Positions 25,801 to 34,293 of a DNA stretch of 57,496 nucleotides are shown here, piece by piece. The DNA is from DASXRA01 sp036506155. GTDB lineage: Bacteria; Actinomycetota; Actinomycetes; Mycobacteriales; Jatrophihabitantaceae. The translations under genes and the position numbers were made by a program. The stretch lies in assembly GCA_036506155.1 (NCBI GenBank), contig DASXSF010000122.1, forward strand, positions 1 through 57,496. Direction: 5' to 3'. Numbering within the stretch: position 1 is the first letter of the stretch; every line of letters starts with the position of its first letter. The notes under the pieces are model-generated. The model saw nothing but the letters and a program-made list of their open reading frames with translations. It made no database searches and was not told the DNA's origin.

Positions 25801-26011
25801 TGCGGGTGAAGGTCAGACCGAGCACTGCCGCCGGCGCCACGCACCGGTTCGCTACGAGCCACACCACCCGGGCCGCCATCGTCTCCGTCTTGCCGGATCC
25901 CGCGCCGGCGATCACCACGGCGGGCGCCAACGGCGCTTCGATCACCGCGGCTTGTTCGTCGGTGGGGGCCGGCAATCCGAGCAGCCGGGCAAGCTGCGGG
26001 GACGAGATCAC
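22865..26011 (-). CDS. adnB: AdnB-type helicase-nuclease subunit
   Basis: This 1048-residue UvrD-like helicase is fused to a RecB-type nuclease. It has Walker A AGAGSGKTET near residue 38, DEYQDT, FQSIYGWRGA, the TVHGAKGLEWD motif and AYVAFTRARSAL. The C-terminal PD-(D/E)xK site has FKEADGYTVVDWKTG and a QLAAYRLAW helix. With the upstream gene it matches mycobacterial AdnAB (Rv3202c-Rv3201c), the ATP-dependent complex that resects double-strand breaks for homologous recombination. The GTG start at 26011 gives MISSPQLARLLGLPAPTDEQ, the expected N-terminus. A 112-nt gap separates it from adnA, where overlap is more usual. Confidence 0.94.
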   Translation of the reverse strand: MISSPQLARLLGLPAPTDEQAAVIEAPLAPAVVIAGAGSGKTETMAARVVWLVANRCVAPAAVLGLTFTRKAAAELGRRIRWRLAQWRQVVEHDRPDDTEHLAELLGGEPTVLTYAAYASRLVGEHAMRVGAEPNPRLLSQAVCWQLADSVVRRYGGELPRGIGALASVSQYVLALTAQLADHLVEPDAVADFGTTLTEQLCIVYGGEPPPTSEAGRLLESLRHRGALLPLVGEYQASKQRMPAVDFGDEMALAARLAGLADVARIERERFGAVLLDEYQDTGYAQAVLLAGLFGGGHPVIAVGDPFQSIYGWRGASAGNIGRFAATFGGAVTYPLSTSWRNDELVLFAANAVAAPLRTGAATVELRARPGAGPGTIRAAVTETVEDEAQWLATRMHAEWEARRAGERTAAVLVRRRSQIDAVRMALLAEGLPVEVVGLGGLLTTPEVVDVVATLRVLADHKSGSALSRLLTGARWRIGPRDLAALSDRARELARMRRVDDAGDIDGLDQGSLIEALDDLGRESRYSSAGLARMRALSVELRALRRRLSAPLAELVADVERVIGVDVEVAARADRAAVGRVHLDRFLDEAARFAADADEATLPAFLAFLDAAEVEENGLESGEVAVEKERVQILTVHGAKGLEWDVVAVPGLVGGVFPAEPRAVDWTRTRQLLPAPLRGDHGELPALRLENAADRKQIAEIVKRHAAEVRERHQDEERRLAYVAFTRARSALFVSGYAWDVAKSARLVSPFLDELRDFAEVGEWFVPVDGAENPRLGEPASAPWPVDPLGARRVDVEAGAELVRAALTVPAPAAGPAQLPGLLDDSTARRDAWRRSVDLLLTERERLSAAGTVDVPLPGQLSVSQLVALRRDPGALARRLRRPLPSKPAPLARRGTAFHAWLEQRWSAQPLLDIDDLPGAADATAEDSDLAALRAAFEASEWAERTPVEVEVPFEMAIDSTVVRGRMDAVFKEADGYTVVDWKTGARPTGADAQAAAVQLAAYRLAWAALCAVDVERIGAAFHYVRSNETISPIELLDADGLRRLILG

Positions 26012-26036
26012 TGCTCTGCTCCGGATCCGCGCTCCG

Positions 26037-26052
26037 CGCTCGCGCGAAGTGC
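26037..26052 (-). repeat. Diverged copy of the dispersed repeat in the adnA-adnB gap
   Basis: CGCTCGCGCGAAGTGC matches the reverse complement of the first 16 nt of the 24-nt repeat at 20716 with one mismatch. It lies in the 112-nt gap between adnA and adnB. The match is short and GC-rich, so homology is uncertain. Confidence 0.4.
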
Positions 26053-26123
26053 AGCCTCGCCGCGCCGAAGCCGCCGCGCGCAGCCAGGTGCATCCGCGAG
26101 GCAGACCGTGCCAGTGCCGGCCC

Positions 26124-29100
26124 TCACCCGGTCACCTGCCCGCCCTCGGACATGAGCGGACAGCTGGACTTGACGTCGCATGCGCCGCAGTAGGAGTTCA
26201 CGGTGGCCGTGAAGGCGCTGCCGTGCAGCCGCTGCGCCACCTGCTCGACACGGTCGGCGACCCACCCCGGGTCGTCGGCGTCAGCGAGCGGCGGCTGCAC
26301 CTGCTCGACGACGCCCTTGTGCGGCGTGCCGATCTGCACGAGCCGTGCGCCGCCGGAGGTCGCCGGGCCGAACGCGCCCGCCTCGACGGCCAACTGGTAC
26401 GCGCCGAGCTGGTCGTTGGCCGCCGGGTCGTCCGCCTTGCTGCGTCCGGTCTTGAGATCGATCACCACCGACCGGCCGGCTGGGTCACGCTCGAGGCGGT
26501 CGATACGCCCACGCAGCCTCGCCTCACCTACGACGACGTCGAAATCGCGCTCGACGTGGACCAGCGACAGCGTCGCGCGGCTGCGTCGCAGCCACTCGAC
26601 CAGCTTGGCCAGCATCGTCCGGGCGCGCTCGCGCTCGTGCGCGGCGAGCCACGACGCGCCGAAGTCGAGGGTGTGCCAGCGCTCGTCAAGCAGCCGTTCG
26701 AGGGCCGGCAGGTCCGCATCAGGAGCCGACACCGCTGCAACATCATGGATCAGCGTGCCTAGGGATGCCCCGATCTGGTCGTCGTCGCGCGCCCCGAGCT
26801 GGGCCAGCAGGGCACGCAGCTCGCACCGAAGATAGGACTCGATGCGCGACGGGCTGATAGTCACCGGCCGATCCGGATCGGCCACCGGACCGTCGTCGGA
26901 CACCGGGGCCAGCCCCCACCACTCGTCGGGGTGCGCGCCGGTGACGCCGGCGTGGGCGAGCCGGGCTAGCTCGCCAGCCGCAGCTTGCCGCTCGGGCGCC
27001 GGTGCGGCCGGATCGCACACCGCCGCACGGAGCGCGGCGACCAGGTCAGGGAGGTGCACGCCCCGAGGCACGGTCGCATACGGGCGCTCCCCCTCGATCG
27101 GGTCGATCTCGTCGAGGAACCGGGACGGCTGCTCCTCGTCGCCGCCCACGGCAGTCACGACCAGCCGGCGCCGCGCCCGGGTGGCCGCGACGTAGAAGAG
27201 GCGTCGCTCCTCGGCGATCTGCGGCGCGAGCGTCGATACGCCCGCCCCGTCGCGTCCGGCCGTGATGTCGACCAGCAACTCGGAGCCGAGCAGCGTGCCG
27301 CGCCTGCGCAGGTCAGGCCATACACCTTCCTGCACATGGGCCACCGCGACGAGGTCCCACTCCAGGCCCTTGCTCGCATGCGCGGTAAGCACTTGGACAG
27401 CCTCACTGCGCATTGGGCTCGGGGCGCGCGACTCACCCGGGATCTGCTGGGCCTCCAGGTGCTCGAAGAAGCGCTCGGGCGGCGCCCCGGGTTGCCGGTC
27501 CGTGAACCGCGCGGCCGCCTCGAACAGTTCGATCACAGAATCCAGATCGCGGTCGGCCGCCGCGCCCGCTGGGCCGCCTGCGAGGCTCGCGGCTTCCCAC
27601 GTGTACGCCAGCCCGGTGGCGTGCCAGACCGCCCACAACACGTCCTCGGCGCTTGCGCCGGCGATGCGGGCCCGGCGCCCAGCCGCGAGCACGGATGCGA
27701 CACGCTGGACCGGGCGCCGCACGCGTTCCGGCAGCACCACCGCGCCGGGCTCGTCGAGCACCACCGGCGCCAGCCGGCCCTCACCGGTGGCCCGCAACTC
27801 GCGGCGCAGCCGGCGTAGCTGCAGCGCGTCCGCGCGCCCGATCGGGCCGAGCAGCAGGTGCTCGGCGACGTCCTCGGTGAGCTCGTCGGGGCCTAGCACG
27901 CAGCGAAGCGCGGTCAGCAAGTGTGCGACGGCGGGTTGTTCGGCGAGCGGGACGTCCGAGCCGGGCACCGCCACCGGCACCCCGGCTGCGACGAGTGCGC
28001 GCCGCAGCACGGCGAGCGTGGTCGCCGTCGAGCGGACGAGCACCGCCATGCGCGACCAGGGCAGTTCGTCGTCGAGATGCGCGCCGCGCAGCATCGCCGC
28101 GACGTAGGACGCCTCCTCGGCGGCTGAGCGCAGCAACGCCACCTCGACCCGTCCGGGCGGTGCACCGTCGGCCGCGGACAGCGCCCTGTGGTCAGCCCGC
28201 CCGGGCAGTCGCATCGCGACCCGGCGAGTGGCGGCCAGCAGTGTGGATCCGGCTCGCCGCGACGTGCTCAGCGCGACGACGGGCAGCTCGCCGAACCGAT
28301 CGGGGATCGCAGACGGCTCCGCGCCGCGGAATGCATAAATCGACTGGTCGGGATCGCCGACGATGATCAGCTCATCGGAGCCGCCCGCGAGCAACGCGAG
28401 CAGCTCCGCCTGAGCCGGGTCGGTGTCCTGGTATTCGTCCACAAGGATGTGCCGCCGCTGCGCCCGCTCGCGGGCCAGCAGAGCCGGGTCGGTGAGCAGC
28501 GCGTCGGTGGCGGTGCGGATCAGCTCCGCAGGATCCCAGGCGCCCGGCCGGGCCAGTGACGTCACGTCCAGGTACTCCTGAAGGAAGCCGCCCGCCGCTA
28601 CCCAGTCGTCACGGTGCCGCGCGCGCCCGAGCGCGGCCAGCCGTGGACCGTCCAGGCCGCGCTCGACGGCACGCAGCAGCAGGTCGCGCAGCTCGCCCGC
28701 GAAGGCTCGGGTGCCCAGGGCCGGGCGCAACGCTGCCGGCCACCGGGACGTGTCGCCGCCGACGAGTTCGCGCAGGACCACGTCCTGTTCCGGGCCGGAC
28801 AGCAGCCGCGGCGCCGGCAGCTGCGCCGCCACCGCCGCCATGCGCAGCACCCCGAACGCGTAGGAGTGGAACGTGCGTGCCACCGGTTCGCGCACCGTGC
28901 CGCCCAGCCGGGCGGTGACGCGGTCGCGCAACTCGCCGGCTGCCCGCCGCCCGAACGTCAGCATCAGCAGCTGCTCGATGGGGACACCGGCCTCGACCCG
29001 GGCAACCGCTGTCTCGACAAGGGTGGTCGTCTTGCCGGTGCCGGGGCCGGCGAGCACCAGCAACGGTCCGCCGGTGTGCTCGATGACCCGGCGCTGCGCG

Positions 29101-29165
29101 TCATCCAACCGAGGCGCCGCCACCGCGGCGCGGGTCGGGCGCACCAGTCGATAGGTCCCGGTCAC
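26124..29165 (-). CDS. adnA: AdnA-type helicase-nuclease subunit
   Basis: This 1013-residue UvrD-like helicase has Walker A AGPGTGKTTT near residue 43, DEYQDTDPAQ, DQSIYAFRGAE, TAHASKGLEWD and FYVAATRARRR. The C-terminal nuclease has VVIDLKTGRSK and QLGAYQLAVE. An iron-sulfur clasp of AddB type is visible: one Cys in ESYLRCELRAL and three in YCGACDVKSSC. It pairs with AdnB in end resection. It lies 20 nt downstream of the ATL gene and is probably in the same transcription unit. Confidence 0.94.
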   Translation of the reverse strand: MTGTYRLVRPTRAAVAAPRLDDAQRRVIEHTGGPLLVLAGPGTGKTTTLVETAVARVEAGVPIEQLLMLTFGRRAAGELRDRVTARLGGTVREPVARTFHSYAFGVLRMAAVAAQLPAPRLLSGPEQDVVLRELVGGDTSRWPAALRPALGTRAFAGELRDLLLRAVERGLDGPRLAALGRARHRDDWVAAGGFLQEYLDVTSLARPGAWDPAELIRTATDALLTDPALLARERAQRRHILVDEYQDTDPAQAELLALLAGGSDELIIVGDPDQSIYAFRGAEPSAIPDRFGELPVVALSTSRRAGSTLLAATRRVAMRLPGRADHRALSAADGAPPGRVEVALLRSAAEEASYVAAMLRGAHLDDELPWSRMAVLVRSTATTLAVLRRALVAAGVPVAVPGSDVPLAEQPAVAHLLTALRCVLGPDELTEDVAEHLLLGPIGRADALQLRRLRRELRATGEGRLAPVVLDEPGAVVLPERVRRPVQRVASVLAAGRRARIAGASAEDVLWAVWHATGLAYTWEAASLAGGPAGAAADRDLDSVIELFEAAARFTDRQPGAPPERFFEHLEAQQIPGESRAPSPMRSEAVQVLTAHASKGLEWDLVAVAHVQEGVWPDLRRRGTLLGSELLVDITAGRDGAGVSTLAPQIAEERRLFYVAATRARRRLVVTAVGGDEEQPSRFLDEIDPIEGERPYATVPRGVHLPDLVAALRAAVCDPAAPAPERQAAAGELARLAHAGVTGAHPDEWWGLAPVSDDGPVADPDRPVTISPSRIESYLRCELRALLAQLGARDDDQIGASLGTLIHDVAAVSAPDADLPALERLLDERWHTLDFGASWLAAHERERARTMLAKLVEWLRRSRATLSLVHVERDFDVVVGEARLRGRIDRLERDPAGRSVVIDLKTGRSKADDPAANDQLGAYQLAVEAGAFGPATSGGARLVQIGTPHKGVVEQVQPPLADADDPGWVADRVEQVAQRLHGSAFTATVNSYCGACDVKSSCPLMSEGGQVTG

Positions 29166-29185
29166 GGCTCAATCCCAGCACGCCG

Positions 29186-29482
29186 CTACGACGATTTCCC
29201 ATCCCACCGGTAGACGCACATGTCGACGCGGCCGCCGGTCACGCGCACCCCCTCCGCGATCAGCCGCTGGCGCTGCTCGTCGCGCAAGTGGTCGGCGAAC
29301 GTGCCGTCGGAGTACAGCACGCGGTGCCATGGCACACTGCCGCCGTCCTGCCTGAGCACGTGTCCGACGAGCCGCGGCGTACGTGCGCCGGAGTACTCAG
29401 CCACGTCGCCGTAGCTCATGACACGGCCCGCGGGGATCGCGTCGACGCAGTCGAGAATGCGCCGCGCCAGTTCCAGGTTCAC
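29186..29482 (-). CDS. Alkyltransferase-like protein (ATL)
   Basis: This 98-residue protein has the C-terminal fold of O6-alkylguanine-DNA alkyltransferase, but the acceptor Cys of PCHRV is Trp52 (PWHRV). The arginine-finger helix SGARTPRLVGHVLR is kept. ATLs bind alkylated guanine and recruit nucleotide-excision repair instead of reversing damage. The GTG start overlaps the stop of the upstream DinB-like gene (GTGA). It corresponds in context to Rv3204. Confidence 0.93.
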   Translation of the reverse strand: MNLELARRILDCVDAIPAGRVMSYGDVAEYSGARTPRLVGHVLRQDGGSVPWHRVLYSDGTFADHLRDEQRQRLIAEGVRVTGGRVDMCVYRWDGKSS

Positions 29483-30045
29483 CGAGGCTGGCGGCCCGTC
29501 AGCGCGATCATGCGCTCCTCGTCGGTCGCGCCGTCGGGTGGCTCCACCGCAGGCGCGAAGTACGGCTCCGCGCCGCTGTATCGCTCAGCCAGCGGCAGCA
29601 CGAACTGTACGAGCTCGTTCGGCAACGGCTCACCTACGCCGATCGCCCGTCCCAGGTCCCACCCGTGGATGGTCAAGTCGGCGATCATCTCGCCGATGTA
29701 GTCGGTGGCCGGCGTCGGACCTCGCGAGAGCGCCACGTCGCGATCGAGCGCACCCGGCTCGCCGAACGAACGCTGCGAGTCGAGGGCGGCGGAGTCCCAC
29801 GCGGCTGCGCGGTCGCTGCCGATCGTACGTTTGGCCGATTCGACGATGCCGCCCGCGACTGCCAGGTCATGACCGTTCAGCAACGGCGGCACCCACAGGT
29901 GCTCGTCGATTATGTGGTCGACCAACGTGGCGACGACCCACTCGGAGCACGGAGTGGCCAAGTTCCATTGATCAGCGCCTACAGCATGTACGCGCGCCCC
30001 GAACGACGCGCACCCCGCCTTGAACAGTGCCAGCAGATCGCTCAT
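29479..30045 (-). CDS. DinB/maleylpyruvate-isomerase-like metal-binding protein (TIGR03086 type)
   Basis: This 188-residue four-helix protein has the motif order of mycothiol-dependent DinB-like proteins. TPCSEWVVATLVDHIIDEHLW contains the His ligands, and HGWDLGRAIGV supplies the third His. The substrate is unknown; mycothiol-dependent detoxification is a family-level inference. It is followed by the ATL gene with a 4-nt overlap. Confidence 0.88.
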   Translation of the reverse strand: MSDLLALFKAGCASFGARVHAVGADQWNLATPCSEWVVATLVDHIIDEHLWVPPLLNGHDLAVAGGIVESAKRTIGSDRAAAWDSAALDSQRSFGEPGALDRDVALSRGPTPATDYIGEMIADLTIHGWDLGRAIGVGEPLPNELVQFVLPLAERYSGAEPYFAPAVEPPDGATDEERMIALTGRQPR

Positions 30046-30084
30046 GTGCCAGTCATACCCGCTGGCACCCGCGAGCGGAACCGG

Positions 30085-31245
30085 TCAGTACGACGGCAGG
30101 CTGGGATCGACCTGGTTCACCCAGGCCGTCACACCGCCCTGCACGTGGACCGCGTCGGAGAATCCGGCCGCCTTCACCGCAGCCAGGGTCTCGGCCGAGC
30201 GCACGCCTGTCTTGCAGTACATGACGAGTTGCTTGTCCTGCGGGAGCGATGCGAGCGCGTCGCCGCGCAGTATCTGGTCCTTCGGGATCAGCGTCGCGCC
30301 GGGAATGCGGACGATCTCCCACTCGGCCGGCTCGCGCACGTCCACCAAGTAGATCGGCTTGTCGGAATCCAGGAGATCCTTCAGCTCCGCTGCCGTAATC
30401 GTCGAGCCGACCGCCGCGGCCGCTGCCTCTTCCGAGACGACACCGCAGAACGCCTCGTAGTCGATCAGCTCCGTGATCTTCGGGGTGTTCGGGTCCTTGC
30501 GGATCTTGATCTCGTGCCAGCTCATCTCCAGCGCGTCGAACACGAGCAGCCGGCCGAGCAACGTCTCGCCGATGCCTGTGATCAGCTTGATGGCCTCGTT
30601 CACCATCACGGATCCGATCGAGGCGCACAGCACGCCGAGCACACCGCCCTCCGCGCACGAGGGCACCATGCCGGGCGGAGGTGGGTCGGGGTACAGGTCG
30701 CGGTAGTTCGGGCCGTACTTGTCCCAGAAAACGCTGACCTGGCCGTCGAACCGGTAGATCGAGCCCCATACGTACGGTTTGCCGAGCAGCACGCAGGCGT
30801 CGTTCACCATGTACCGGGTCGCGAAGTTGTCGGTGCCGTCGAGGATCAGGTCGTAGCCGGAGAAGATCTCGAGGACGTTGTCGTTGTCGAGGCGCTCCGC
30901 ATGCACGTTCACCCTGACGTAGGGGTTGATCTCGCGGACGGAGTCGCGCGCCGACTCCGCCTTGGGCCGGCCGATGTCGCTCTGCCCATGGATGATCTGG
31001 CGCTGCAGGTTCGACTCGTCGACCACGTCGAAGTCGACGATGCCCAGCGTGCCGACGCCGGCCGCTGCCAGGTACATCAGCGCGGGCGAACCCAGACCGC
31101 CGGCGCCCACCACCAGCACGCGGGCGTTCTTGAGCCGCTTCTGCCCGGCCATCGCGACATCGGGAATGATCAGGTGCCGACTGTAGCGGCGCACCTCGTC
31201 GACGGTCAGCGACTCGGCGGGCTCGACCAGCGGTGGCAACGTCAC
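30085..31245 (-). CDS. moeZ: Adenylyltransferase/sulfurtransferase MoeZ
   Basis: This 386-residue fusion has an N-terminal E1-like MoeB/ThiF domain: GAGGLGSPALMYLAAAGVG nucleotide loop, DFDVVDESNLQRQ, DGTDNFATRY. The C-terminal rhodanese domain (~290-386) has the active Cys in VMYCKTGVRSAE. MoeZ adenylates the C-terminal glycine of MoaD-, CysO- or ThiS-like carriers and transfers sulfur for molybdopterin, cysteine or thioamide synthesis. The GTG at 31245 is chosen because AAGGA lies 9 nt upstream; the open frame extends 17 codons further. No carrier gene is adjacent. Confidence 0.94.
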   Translation of the reverse strand: MTLPPLVEPAESLTVDEVRRYSRHLIIPDVAMAGQKRLKNARVLVVGAGGLGSPALMYLAAAGVGTLGIVDFDVVDESNLQRQIIHGQSDIGRPKAESARDSVREINPYVRVNVHAERLDNDNVLEIFSGYDLILDGTDNFATRYMVNDACVLLGKPYVWGSIYRFDGQVSVFWDKYGPNYRDLYPDPPPPGMVPSCAEGGVLGVLCASIGSVMVNEAIKLITGIGETLLGRLLVFDALEMSWHEIKIRKDPNTPKITELIDYEAFCGVVSEEAAAAAVGSTITAAELKDLLDSDKPIYLVDVREPAEWEIVRIPGATLIPKDQILRGDALASLPQDKQLVMYCKTGVRSAETLAAVKAAGFSDAVHVQGGVTAWVNQVDPSLPSY

Positions 31246-31368
31246 AGCAAAAGTTCCTTCCAGCAGTGGATCTGTCCAGGGCAACCGGCGGCCCACTCCC
31301 CAGTATTCCGTGACATCCGCCGCTGCACGACTCTCGGCTGCGCCGCTCGGCGGTGCGGCGGCGAGGCC

Positions 31369-32358
31369 TTAGGTCGGCATGCGCGGGCTGTTCTGCGGGG
31401 TGTCCGGCGCCTCGACGCCCGGCGCGTCCTTGGCGCCCGGCGGGTACGGCCAGGGGTTGGCGGCACAGATCTTGCCGCTGACCGACCGCAGCCCGATGGT
31501 CTGCTGCATCATCACCGGCGCCAGGCCGTTCGACAGACAGACGTGGCTGTGCATGTGCCCGAGTGCGTGCCCGCTTTCGTGGTTGATCATGTAGACGTGG
31601 TAGGCCTGCAAATCGCCGATGTAGGCGACGTCGCCGCGCACCCAGCGCGCGATGTTGAGCACGACCCGCGAGTCATCGTTCGGGGCCCAGCAGGACGTCT
31701 CGATCTTCTGCTCGAAGCCGCACAGGGCGCGCACGGTCATCGATGACGTGAGCGTGACGTGGAAGTCCGCCCACCCGGAGTCGACGCGCTGGAGCGCAAC
31801 GCCGCTGCGGGCGGTCCAGCTGCGGGGGTCGTCGAGCGACGTGTCCACGAGCTTGGAGAAAGCCGCGAGATCCACACCCGTGATGCCGTTCTCGACATCG
31901 ACGGTGTAGCGGTGCACCGTGCCGTGGCCGACCACCGGGCCGGTGCCCGGCAGCACCCGGAACGTTCCGGTACCTCGCAGCGTGTATGCCCCCCCGGGCG
32001 GTAGCGCGTCGGAGGCCAGCACCTCGCTCTGCGCGCTCGCGCCGGGCTGGTCCGTCTTGAGCTCGGTGGTCCCGGATCGGGTGGGCGCCGCAGAGTGGGC
32101 GGACGGGTGCGAGCCTGTCGGTGGTGGCGTCGCCGCCTTGTGCGAGGGCGAGGTGGTCGTCATGAGCGCCAGCACCGTGACGACCGCCAGCACGGGCAGC
32201 GCGTAGGCGCGCCAGCCGTAGCGGCGAACGAACGTGCGAACACCACGGCGCAGCGCCCCCGGGCCCTGGTCGTACTCGTTCGCGTACCGTTCTTCGTCGT
32301 CCAGATACTCGTCACGTGACCTGGTAGTCACGGTCTCGTAATCCCGGACATCTCGCAC
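31369..32358 (-). CDS. Membrane-anchored DUF3152 putative metzincin
   Basis: This 329-residue protein has a charged N-terminus with an acidic RDEYLDDEERYANEYDQ stretch, one TM helix (~50-70), a Ser/Thr/Pro linker and an extracellular DUF3152 domain. The domain carries HESGHALGHMHSH starting at His260, which fits HExxHxxGxxH, the zinc motif of metzincin proteases, followed by a Met-rich PVMMQQT that could be the Met-turn. Protease activity is inferred from the motif. The GTG at 32358 lies 4 nt after the hydrolase stop. Confidence 0.88.
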   Translation of the reverse strand: MRDVRDYETVTTRSRDEYLDDEERYANEYDQGPGALRRGVRTFVRRYGWRAYALPVLAVVTVLALMTTTSPSHKAATPPPTGSHPSAHSAAPTRSGTTELKTDQPGASAQSEVLASDALPPGGAYTLRGTGTFRVLPGTGPVVGHGTVHRYTVDVENGITGVDLAAFSKLVDTSLDDPRSWTARSGVALQRVDSGWADFHVTLTSSMTVRALCGFEQKIETSCWAPNDDSRVVLNIARWVRGDVAYIGDLQAYHVYMINHESGHALGHMHSHVCLSNGLAPVMMQQTIGLRSVSGKICAANPWPYPPGAKDAPGVEAPDTPQNSPRMPT

Positions 32359-32362
32359 TCGC

Positions 32363-33334
32363 TCAGGGTGCCACACCCTCGCCGGCCGGACGGTCAACCC
32401 GCCCGACATCCTCGAGGAGGGCCAGCGCGGCGCTGGCGGTCGCCACCGGATCCTCGAGCTGGGGCACGTGACCGACATCGGGCAACACCAGCAGCCGCGC
32501 CCCCGGAATGGTGCGAGCCACGCGGGGCGCAAGCGCGACATCGACGAGCCGGTCGCGCCCACCCCAGACGATCAGGGTCGGCGCCGTTATCGCTGCCATG
32601 CGCGCCCAGAGGCTGCGGCGGCCGGTCACCAGGTAGCTGCGCACCAGGCCGCGCAAGGAACGCAGTAGCGCGTCTGTCGACCAGCTGTATCCATCGCGCA
32701 GCTCGATCTCCTCGACCGCCTCGGCCAACCGGTTGGGCGGCACCCGCGACGGGTCTGCGAAGCACATGGCGATCACGGCCCGGGCGCGCACGTCCGCCGG
32801 ATAACGGACGATGCGCCGCCGGATCATTCCGCCGGTGCCGGGTACCAGCGCGAGGGTCAGCAGCGGGTCGGTGCGCAACCGCTGCGGGCGCAGGTCCGGC
32901 ACCGCCGGCGACGTGAGCGTCAGGGTCCGTACGAGGTCGGGACGGTGCGCTGCGATCAGGATCGAGATCACGCCGCCCATCGAGTTGCCGAACAGATGCA
33001 CCCGGCCTCGGGCGGACTGGTCCAGGTATCGGATCACGGTTCGGGTGTGCGCGGCGATCGAGTAGTCGCGGCCCGGTGCCGGCCCGGAGCGACCGAACCC
33101 CGGCAGGTCCGGCGCCTCGATCGCCAGCCATGGCGCGAGCTGCGCGGCGAAGTCCGTCCAGTTCGTGGACGCCCCGCCGAGCCCGTGAACCACCAGCGCC
33201 GGTTGGCCCCCGCTCGGAGTGGCGCGCACAAACAGCTCGGCGGCCCCCACCCGCACCTGGCGGCCGGGCCACGACGGAACGGATACGTCCAGTGGCGGCA
33301 GAGGCGTGGACGACAGACGCGCCGGGAGCATCAC
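32363..33334 (-). CDS. Alpha/beta hydrolase
   Basis: This 323-residue protein of the alpha/beta-hydrolase fold has the HGLGG oxyanion motif (~50-54), nucleophile Ser118 in GNSMGG, the acid in IVWGGRDRLVD and the catalytic His in LPDVGHVPQLEDP. The substrate is unknown; a lipase or esterase is likely. The start is the GTG at 33334 or the ATG at 33331, both overlapping the ku stop, so it follows ku in the same operon. Confidence 0.92.
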   Translation of the reverse strand: MMLPARLSSTPLPPLDVSVPSWPGRQVRVGAAELFVRATPSGGQPALVVHGLGGASTNWTDFAAQLAPWLAIEAPDLPGFGRSGPAPGRDYSIAAHTRTVIRYLDQSARGRVHLFGNSMGGVISILIAAHRPDLVRTLTLTSPAVPDLRPQRLRTDPLLTLALVPGTGGMIRRRIVRYPADVRARAVIAMCFADPSRVPPNRLAEAVEEIELRDGYSWSTDALLRSLRGLVRSYLVTGRRSLWARMAAITAPTLIVWGGRDRLVDVALAPRVARTIPGARLLVLPDVGHVPQLEDPVATASAALALLEDVGRVDRPAGEGVAP

Positions 33335-34293
33335 GCCGACTTGCGCCGAGCGGCCTTCTCCGAGACCTTCTTCGCGGGAGCCTTGCGCGCCGGGGCTTTC
33401 TTGGCGGTCACCTTCTTGGCCGGCGCCTTCTTCGCTCTGCTTGCCGAGGCGCCTGGACTGACAGTCGGCGCGCCACCTTCGGCGGCCCGCGCCTTCTTCG
33501 CTGGGGCGGCCTCGCCCCGGCTGCGCTTGGCCGCTTCGACGGACGCGCGCAGTGCCGCCATCAGGTCCACCACCTGACCGGTGTCCGGAGCGGCCGGCGC
33601 GGTCTCGACGATCTCGCGTCCCTCGATCTTGGCGTCGATGACCTTCTGCAGCGCCTCGCGGTAGTCGTCGTGGTACTGCTCGGGCTCGAAGTCGCCGGCC
33701 ATGCTGGCCACCAGCGACTCGGCCATCGCCTGTTCCTGCGGGCGCACCTGCACGTCGTCGTCGAGGAAGGCGAAGCTCGCCTCGCGGACCTCGTCCGGCC
33801 AGATCATCGTCTCGAGGACGATCACCCCCTCGCGCACCCGAAGGGTTGCCAACTGCTCGCGGTTGCGGAGTGCCACCTTGACGAGGCCGACCATGCCGCT
33901 GCTGTCGAGGGCGTCGCGCAGCAGGACGTACGGCTTGACGGCCGGCTGCTCGGGCTCGAGGAAGTAGCTCTTCGCGAAATAGATCGGGTCGATCTGGTCG
34001 GCCGGCACGAACTGCAGCACGTCGACCACGCGCGCACTGGGCAGAGGCAGGTCGGCGAAGTCCTCGTCGCTGAGCACCACCGTGTCACCGCCGGGGAGCG
34101 TGTACCCCTTGGCGATGTCGGCGTAGGCGACCTCCTCGCCGTCGGCCTCGGCCACCCGCCGGTACCGGATCCGGGAGCCGTCGCTGCGCCGCACCTGATG
34201 GAAGCTGATGTCGTGCTCCTCGGTGGCCGCGAACATCTTGACGCCGATATTCACAAGGCCGAATGACACCGCGCCTTTCCAGATCGCCCGCAT
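33331..34293 (-). CDS. ku: Ku DNA-end-binding protein
   Basis: This 320-residue homodimeric Ku begins MRAIWKGAVSFGLVNIGVK, the family hallmark, with the core ring domain to ~250. The C-terminal ~60 residues are a Lys/Ala/Pro-rich tail with KKAPAKK-type repeats resembling histone H1 tails, found in many actinobacterial Ku proteins and known to affect DNA binding. It acts in non-homologous end joining with the divergent ligase and polymerase genes. Confidence 0.96.
   Translation of the reverse strand: MRAIWKGAVSFGLVNIGVKMFAATEEHDISFHQVRRSDGSRIRYRRVAEADGEEVAYADIAKGYTLPGGDTVVLSDEDFADLPLPSARVVDVLQFVPADQIDPIYFAKSYFLEPEQPAVKPYVLLRDALDSSGMVGLVKVALRNREQLATLRVREGVIVLETMIWPDEVREASFAFLDDDVQVRPQEQAMAESLVASMAGDFEPEQYHDDYREALQKVIDAKIEGREIVETAPAAPDTGQVVDLMAALRASVEAAKRSRGEAAPAKKARAAEGGAPTVSPGASASRAKKAPAKKVTAKKAPARKAPAKKVSEKAARRKSA

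Noticed and set aside
29665..31746. Long plus-strand open frame of 693 codons
   Set aside because: It is antisense to the DinB-like, moeZ and DUF3152 genes, whose products have clear family motifs. The frame is open only because of GC-rich codon structure.
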